Source: Styela clava (lineage: Eukaryota; Chordata; Ascidiacea; Stolidobranchia; Styelidae). Taken from it: a stretch of 64,000 nt of DNA. The translations under genes were made by a program, and so were the position numbers. The stretch covers positions 29,255,395-29,319,394 of the forward strand of contig NC_135250.1 in assembly GCF_964204865.1 (NCBI RefSeq). Reading direction: 5' to 3'. The notes beneath the pieces were generated by a model, which saw only the letters and a list, made by a program, of their open reading frames with translations, was not told the DNA's origin and made no database searches. This document shows positions 56,677 to 64,000 of the stretch, piece after piece (the stretch's first letter is position 1; each line of letters starts with the position of its first letter).

Positions 56677-58097
56677 TGCTAAACTATAACTCTCCGAAAA
56701 GCGCATTTTTGTGTTAACAAAGTGAATTACAGCATCACGTACACGTTCAATGTTAATATGAAACTAACACGGAGTCTGGAACATTTAAATAAACCATACA
56801 TTATGTTCTGATGCTTGACATCTTGTAAATTGGCAATATTTACAATCTATTTCACACTTCCTTCGAAAGAAAACATCATTTTTGGGATGGCAAAATTTGG
56901 TCCGCAAATAATATGAATCTTTTTGCCTTGAAGTGAGCTTGCGTTCCATGAGGCAATTTTGATCCCACGAATAAAATTTATGGCAAAAGTTTGGATTTCT
57001 ATTATTTACAATGACCGTGCAAGTTTTTTTTATCAAGTGTTTTTTCAAAACTATTTCTGAGTTACAACGTGTAGAGAACTTTCTAAAAACTGTAACGAAT
57101 GTTATTCTCGAAGCAATCTAGATGCAGTTAGTTCGTCCAGAAAACTGGGGATTAATACGTCGAAAATGCACGTTGCCATTCAGCATGATGTAATGAATTC
57201 AAACCATTTTTCGATCAAAGAAACGAATGGAAAAAGCGCTTTGATTCTTATAAAATATAGGGTTCTATGACGTTTCAATATTTTTATTAAATTGAAAAGG
57301 AAATTTATCGATACCATATGTTGTTTTGGCCATATATTGTTTTGATACATTTCGAACTGACTTCATAACAAAAATGAAATTGTAAGGGAATTTATCACCG
57401 ACCACTCTGTATATGCCAAATCCAATGAACAAAGTACTGCGCTTACGTAGGCCAATACATCTAAATTAAGATGCTTCAGAGGCTCCTAATGTCAGCAATA
57501 GCAGTATATTTTGAACCGAGGTACTCAATACGTCATAATCAACGTCACATTCGCCCGCTAACATTGATGGATAACAAGGCGATTTAACTCAATGTTAGGT
57601 TTGTGTTATTAAAATGGCTCGCTCTCTCCTGTTGCTATTAAATTTTCTGAGCCTACTAATTATATCGTAACAGTGTGCAGTATTGGATTGTAAACCATAG
57701 TCACATTCATTCATTTTAAGCACAAACACCTTTTAATATATCGTCTTGAAAAACGAAAACAAAAAGGTTGACTTATTTTTCTCCGACTTTACAACTCCCA
57801 ATTACTTTGTTTTCGGAATATGCAATTACAAATGAATTATTCAAGCTACAGACAAACAAAACATCAAAGTGCATTTCGTTTAATTTGCTATTTCCATAAA
57901 AACATTTTTGATATTTTGCAGTAATTTTCTAAATTTCTATCATTCAATAAAACCCAATTCACTGGCTACGGTTATATGCTATAGACATGTATTCTATGCT
58001 ATGGCGCGTACGTTGGGCGACTTTACCGGATTACTTTTCCCAATAAATTGCCTCTGGAACGGCCGTGGAATCGCATGATTTAAGATGATACTACAAA

Positions 58098-58127
58098 AAA
58101 TCAACTTATATCAACTTATATCAACTC
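58098..58127. repeat. Triple 11-bp repeat
   Basis: ATCAACTTATATCAACTTAT continues to a third ATCAAC; unit ATCAACTTAT plus one base. Confidence 0.8.
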
Positions 58128-58927
58128 CATTTTTTATCATTGACATTATTCTATCACTTCCAATATCTTACTCTTTTAACGGAATGATCATTACTGACGC
58201 AAGTTAGAGTTATTTGCTATAGTCATATATATCATATGCGTGCGTACCTCAAACCACTGTTTCTTTCTCAGAAAAGTACATTAAGATTTTCTCAGGAATG
58301 ACAGTGAAGTCGAAAGAATACGATGCCCCACAAAAAAATCAACTCAATCATTGACAATATTTTACAACTCCCGTTATAGTAATCCTTGAATTGATCACAC
58401 TCTCACCAAGCGTGGCACTCCGGTTACGCGCCATTCTGAGCGACTCAGCCACAATAGTTACTTATTCTGTTAGTGGGATGTGCTATCGAGACGCGAACTT
58501 TGGTCGACTGACTACTTGCGCAAATTGCCGCCAGGTTTCCTCGACAACGGCAGTTAGCATTCATCAAACTATAGAATTACTAACACTTCTAAGACCCCGA
58601 TGAGATAATGGCTTCCTACGTCGGGTTAGAAATTGCTTTCACACATTGTACCGTACAAGGTAACAGAAAATAACTTACTGGTACCAAATAAAATTTTTAT
58701 CTCAAATTCTCATAATATTCTGAGTGAATATTCGAATTAGTGATGTTTAAATCCAGTACACGTACTCCATATGATTTGTCGTTTCTCGTTTCTTAATATT
58801 CCAAACGCAAATTATTTATTGTTGTTTGGAAAAACTTCGCATCCGTCTCGCAATACTAATAATTATTGAAATCTAATAATAATCTGGGTAAACCTTTGTA
58901 GGTTTTAAAACTAAAACACTGAATTGT

Positions 58928-59038
58928 TGGTACTCCTGAAGTATGCGCACCAAGATGACGCACAACCTGAACCCTAACCTGGTACACAACCGGAGTTCAA
59001 GTTGTGCGCCATCTTGGTGCGCGTACTTCAGGAGGTCC
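58928..59038. mobile_element. Short foldback MITE
   Basis: Nearly perfect palindrome of about 110 bp: the left arm with CTCCTGAAGTATGCGCACC and the right arm with GGTGCGCGTACTTCAGGAG pair over about 45 bp. The loop carries CCCTAACCTGGTACAC. A diverged half-copy lies at 14935-15018. Confidence 0.75.
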
Positions 59039-59325
59039 GCATTTTTTTATGTATCGTTTGGCAGCCGAGTTTCTTATTCTTAATATTTCATTGGCAAACT
59101 TTTAATCATTATTTCAAATGAATTGGAAATCGCATTATCCTTGCGACCTCTTGAAAAAAACCTCCGTCTATTTAGTTAGCCCATCCTGTTTCGCTGACTG
59201 AACAGTGCTGGTCGGTCATCAAGGGATTTCTCAAGTAGGCCCCCGTATGACAAGTCATCTGAAGGCTTGTAGTGTGTGACAAGTAAGTCAAAAGTGTTGG
59301 AAACCTAGTTTAATTTAGTTCAAGT

Positions 59326-59425
59326 GACTCCATTTATATATTAAAAAAAATAGAAACCCTGAAACTTTCCCTTGAAGTGACTCCGTTTACATAATAAAAA
59401 AAATCAAAGCCTTAAGACTGTCCAT
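59326..59425. repeat. Two-copy roughly 55-bp tandem repeat
   Basis: AAGTGACTCCATTTATATA and AAGTGACTCCGTTTACATA begin two copies, each followed by an A-run and a GAAA/CAAAGCC segment. Confidence 0.75.
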
Positions 59426-60718
59426 TCTCAATAATGATTTTACAAATAGAATCGCCATATCTTTAAGAAAGCTATCTTGCCCGTGCCTGCTCGAAATAGC
59501 TACCGATACCGTAATCATACCTATATATACTATGTATTATAGTTATATATATATATGTACTATACTGGAAAAATTAAATTAGTGAAAACAGGCGGCAAGA
59601 TTTTTGATGTTACTTGACTCATTGGCCTTTTAATGATGATTTAGTGGCCCTTATTCCTGAATACTCATACCCACGGATTTGGCCCTTCACTAAAAATAGG
59701 AATATTTCAACGTGACTGACGTATATCAGAAAGCTTCGTGTCAACTGCAAAGAAACCTTTGCGCGAAACATTAACTTTACCAGAATTAGCACTCGCATTC
59801 TTACTCGAATCAAAGCTTGAAGCTCAAAATTTATATCCATCATAACCCTGAACATACTTTCAAAGCGAATTTACTCATACACACCACGTTCATTCTTATT
59901 ATTTTTCAAAATTCAATTAATTTATTTTTTATTATTTTGTTTAATTTTAATGCACGGCGGATATAATTCCAGAATTTGCTCAAAATCACAAAGACTTTCT
60001 TACTAAGACTGCATGCTGCTTTCCGAGACGATCCGAAACATATTATTCTTAAGTTCACCAATTTTAACATAATTAGCAGGTTCTTCGTTACAATTTAACA
60101 ATAATTTCATTACCATACTTACCTCTTTGTAAAACATTAACGATAAATTTTAATGTTTCCGCTTAAATATAATCAGAATAAAACGCTCATTCTTAATTAG
60201 TAATAAATAGCTCAGTCGAAAATGAACAATTTTTAAAAATCTGCCTGATGTGGTATTTAATTTTGTTTGCCTCATACTCCCCTTAAATTTCATTCAATGT
60301 ACTATTCTATTCTCGAAACCGCTTCATATTCTCGTTCTCAGCTGAAAACAATGCAATCTGTGAATCTGTATCTTGGCTTAGCGATACAAAAATCATATCA
60401 CGCAAGGGTAGACATTCATTCAGCCGGCAACGTCGGTTCGGCTGAGTTTGTACTTAAAACAACAATAAACCCGCACCGTATCTCGAATTTCGCGAAATGG
60501 TCCTGAAGCCGTATAGACTTCACCGTAAAAGGAGAGCGAACCCAGAATTATTCTCACTGTCTGATACGTAGAAATCACGAATTGGTATCGCGCACAATTG
60601 ACATTTTTGGCGTAGTTGGTAAATACGGCATGTTTCAGTATTTTTTTTGCAAAACGCGAGAAAAATATTAACCACAGTCGTCGCCGGGTTCTCACCGCAT
60701 AGAAGCCATAAGACTATA

Positions 60719-60955
60719 AGATATCTATATGTGGAATTTTTATGTGTGTTTGTTTTGCCTTTGTACGGCCACACACTCTCAATATCTATGTGGAATTTTA
60801 ATATACGTTTTGTTGTGCTTTTGTATGGCCACACATGCTCGATATCTATATGAGATTTTTATATGCGTTTCGGTGTGCTTTTGTAAGGCCACACATACAC
60901 GATATATATATGTGGAATGTTTATATGTGTTTGTTGAGCTTTCGTATGGCCACCC
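60719..60955. repeat. 60-bp minisatellite, four copies
   Basis: Exact 60-bp period: ATATCTATATGTGGAATTTT-like starts at 60721, 60781, 60841 and 60901, each ending in a TTTTGTATGGCCACACA-like segment. Because 60 is divisible by 3, several frames stay open on both strands, giving spurious ORFs of about 100 codons. Confidence 0.85.
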
Positions 60956-61873
60956 ACAAATGCACAAACACTCTCGTCTATTCAACAAATCTCAGTCTGG
61001 TCTGGGATCTTTCAGTATTACGATCATTAGCAAATAAGTTTCACGTCTTCTCTTGGTTTCATCCACCATATAACCTATCCATCATATATTTTACATTTTA
61101 TATAATGCACCAATTTATTTCAATTAAATCGTTTTATTTACTGCGTCTAAATACCCAATTCGCTCGACTACCCTACTTTTCTTCTTTCTCTTTCACATAT
61201 ATTTCATAAATATGTTCATAGTTCATAGAATATCTGCTCCATCTAAATCACAGTGAAAATTTCCGTTCCATAAAGATAATGGTTATACTAAACTTGCTCT
61301 ACCCAACAAAATTACTGTTTTAATAATCCTGGCTGCGTAATGTATGAACCCGGACGGGTACTTTATACGACTCATAATTTACAGAATCAACTCAATTAGT
61401 AAAAATAGACGATGTTGTAAAAAACGAAAGTAGTAAAGTAAAATCGAACATGTATCGTTACTAAAGTATATAGAATAAAGTTATATCCAGTGTTAGTTAA
61501 TTTAACTTCAACACTGCCTAAGGGGACACTTAATATTTTAGTTGCCGTGTTTACGAATAGGTGGCCTTTGCTCTCTTAAATTTGACAAGGTCGAAGGGTT
61601 GGCACTTGGCAATCAGTTATTGACTTCTGACGACTTCTCACCTGCGCACAATTTATTCTAAAATTCAAAGTTGGGTGTCAGTTTTTCAAGTTTCCTGTCA
61701 TTGGCAAATATTGGATTATTCGTGGCAAAAATTAAGCTCTATAACATTATAACACTAACCTCACAAACGTTGTCGAAAACATCTATAGTTTGAAGATAAA
61801 ACACCTACACGTCTTAATGTTAACTAGTTACTTGCAAGGCAATAATAGCTACCGTTTGGAAACTGTTAGATTC

Positions 61874-62086
61874 TCCCGTAGTGTGTCACCAGGTTAAGGT
61901 TAGGCCATCATTTTATTCCAATTTTCCTTATTTTAGTTCAGTTCTATTACGAGTTCTGGGACGGTCTGTGTTAGCCAAGTGAACATACCCCCTGCCCATG
62001 CGTTTCACTCCCTTTATACAAATCGATGTAAAATAGATGAACAAAATTAGTTACTCTCATATTGGCTCACACACTTTTGAAGCGCC
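61874..62086 (-). mobile_element. Dispersed MITE family A, copy 8
   Basis: Starts with CTCCCGTAGTGTGTCACC and ends CTTTTGAAGCGCC; diverged core with a short duplication of TTTAGTTCAGTTC. No clear target repeat. Confidence 0.75.
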
Positions 62087-63803
62087 AACAAGATTTTGGC
62101 GTTAATCAGGATTATAACAAACATCTTGTGTGTTAAATTTTATAGGTATACTAAGGTATACCACACCAAGTAACGCCGTGATAAACAAGCCTAATCCACC
62201 ACCAAAATCACCGAGCATTCACTTATTTCGGATCAGCGATTCTGCTGTTTGTTTATTCATTCCTTTCTGATGACAAATTCATCAATCTTGCAAACGTGTT
62301 ATTACGTCTTCAGACATGAATTTAATTGCGAGTAGTCGCGACGTACAAGTATTGTCAATTACTCGTTACCACGATCTTAAGAACTGCAAGTTTGATTTAA
62401 AAATACACCACAATTAACAGATTTTATGTTGAACGTTTTAATTACATTTTCAATTTTAAACAATGGTGAAAACCATTTGAATAAACAACAAAATTGTTAT
62501 TGTTACAATTAATAAACGGAAGAGATATATCGACTCCTCAAACATAGCATTGCCGAAAAAAAAAGGTGTAAGAATTTAGAGATGTGATATGTAATATATG
62601 CGTAGTCGCAAACTTGTCACAAGTTTAATTCGCCGAGAGCACGGTGTAGATTAATTCAAAATAATTGTATTCGAAATAATTGAAATTCTTAAGTAGACGC
62701 AGGTTTAAAATGTGAAATAACCCAAAATCAATTAAATAAAAGGGACGGCGTCCAATGACTTATGGTGATTTTTGAGCCCAAACGCGACCTAATATCCTAG
62801 CGTTTTGGTTAAAAATTAATCCCATAAACATGCTATATTCCCAACAGCCATATCAATGTTTATTGTAATGGTTCGTGATACGTCTTCATATAATATGGTA
62901 AATCAAATACATGAATCGAAATGTATTAGTATAGTTCCGTATCCGGGTTCATGACATTTTTGGTAAAAGCTCAAATCACTTATTTTGACTCAACATACCG
63001 TTCTTCATTTAGTCTTTTACTTCGACGTTGGCCACTAATCGGATTACCGGTATGCAATTAAAACGGGTGGCCATTTTTTCGCGAGATCCGACAAAAGTTG
63101 AAATCATCTGTATGTAGGATAATTAGGCGCACTAATATAACACAAAATAATTTGAAATTAGATGCGATTTTTATATTTATATGATATGGAAGAACTACAC
63201 GAAGTAGCCTATGCAATTCACATATGGTGTTGGAATAACCAGATTATTGTTTAATACGCGTAATCTCAAACATGTTGTTGGACCTATGTTTGACTCAATC
63301 TGACCGTGTTCAATAAACACACACAGATGTGAGTAATAAACCTGGCAAGTACCTTAACGACTCTGAACTGTGGTTAACATAGCGTTGTGCTTAAAATTAT
63401 GTATATTCACCTCTTCAATCAGCAAAAAAACAATGGCTGACGAAGATCTGTCTAACATGCCCATTAATCACAAGTCTGTCCACTTTCTAAGCCCGATAAT
63501 AAAATAAATCTCTCTTCCCTTTTCGTAACGTACAAGTTCTTTTTTGCTACGCTATTCAGAACTATTAAATTAAATTATGATCCTTTAAATTACCAGATAA
63601 ACCACCAAGCAACGCGTTTTGTTATGGAAACGTTTTAAACAAGCGCAGTCTAACGTGAAATTGTACCATGGCGTTCCTCCTACCAATTACTTAACGTCAT
63701 TCAATGCTGGACATTATAGAGATTTAGTACATTTAATCCAACGCAGAGGGCAGCTAGCCTTTTCGCCATTAGAAGATGAAAACGTAATTATATATATATA
63801 ATT

Positions 63804-64000
63804 GGGCGCTCCAGAAGTGTGTGTACCAATATGGAGATGAATAATTTTGTTCGACTATTTTACATAAGTTGTGTAAAGAGACTGAAACCTATGAACAGGC
63901 TATAAGTTCATTTGGTTAAAACAGACAGTCTCCGAACTCGTAATATAACTAAAATAAGTAAACTCGGAATAAAATTATTGCTCAACTCTATCCCAATCAA
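63804..64000 (+). mobile_element. Dispersed MITE family A, copy 9 (runs off the window)
   Basis: Begins GGCGCTCCAGAAGTGTGTG after an AT-rich run and is still inside the element at the window edge. Confidence 0.75.

Larger units (their letters stand above)
51120..64000. other. Gene-poor stretch upstream of the NHS-like gene
   Basis: Apart from the transposons and the minisatellite listed separately, no exon, RNA gene or long conserved frame can be supported on either strand. ORFs such as 53694-54104, 58391-58603 and 60267-60506 resemble no family I recognise. The region may be the first large intron of the NHS-like gene, whose vertebrate relatives have very long first introns, or intergenic DNA. 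Confidence 0.3.

Noticed and set aside
60420..60695. 91-codon minus-strand ORF considered as a missing NHS N-terminal exon
   Set aside because: No WAVE-homology pattern (the YxAPWHQQ-type motif) and no good donor in the right phase.

Overview
The window is eukaryotic. Its genes have many small exons with GT-AG introns, A+T-rich intergenic DNA and numerous non-autonomous DNA transposons. The gene set (an expanded caspase-like family, a ubiquitous V-ATPase subunit, clathrin light chain and a Nance-Horan/NHS-family scaffold) indicates a marine-type invertebrate or basal chordate. A tunicate is my best guess, because of the compact introns and caspase expansion, but no single feature proves it.

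Region 1 (about 1-10.8 kb) is a caspase nursery. Two uninterrupted single-exon caspase-like genes, 306 aa on the minus strand (781-1701) and 310 aa on the plus strand (9047-9979), sit in inverted orientation. Each is embedded in the same longer repeat unit: a common 5' flank with a 14-bp AT palindrome, and a common 3' flank with a pyrimidine-rich tract. Between them (about 4.24-5.55 kb) is a third unit whose coding sequence is almost entirely deleted and which has since received a TIR transposon. A broken fourth copy lies at 31.9 kb, amid duplicated flank fragments (28.4-31.7 kb). The intact copies keep the His/Cys dyad but, by eye, lack the two arginines that make caspases Asp-specific. One also lacks any Asp in the inter-subunit linker.

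Region 2 (10.8-15.4 kb) is mostly transposon remnants, several with clear 8-bp target-site duplications (hAT-like).

Region 3 (15.4-25.7 kb, all minus strand) holds two housekeeping genes. One is a complete 10-exon V-ATPase subunit B gene (517 aa, 22906 to 15401). Just upstream is a single-exon clathrin light chain with an unusually long N-terminal half (362 aa, 25667 to 24579). Their products meet in the endosomal and vesicle pathway, but no co-regulation is visible.

Region 4 (25.7-33.9 kb) has no convincing gene. It contains degenerate tandem repeats, a 1-kb direct duplication, transposons and the caspase relic.

Region 5 (33.9-44.6 kb, minus strand) is the 3' part (15 reconstructed exons, 1403 codons) of an NHS/NHSL-family gene. 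The N-terminal WAVE-homology exons were not found. The final 19.4 kb of the window is probably its first large intron or upstream DNA, and holds only transposons and a 60-bp minisatellite.

A dispersed family of roughly 200-bp elements with 8-bp target duplications (nine copies plus fragments) runs through the whole window. All exon joins were derived by eye from splice signals, frame and family similarity.
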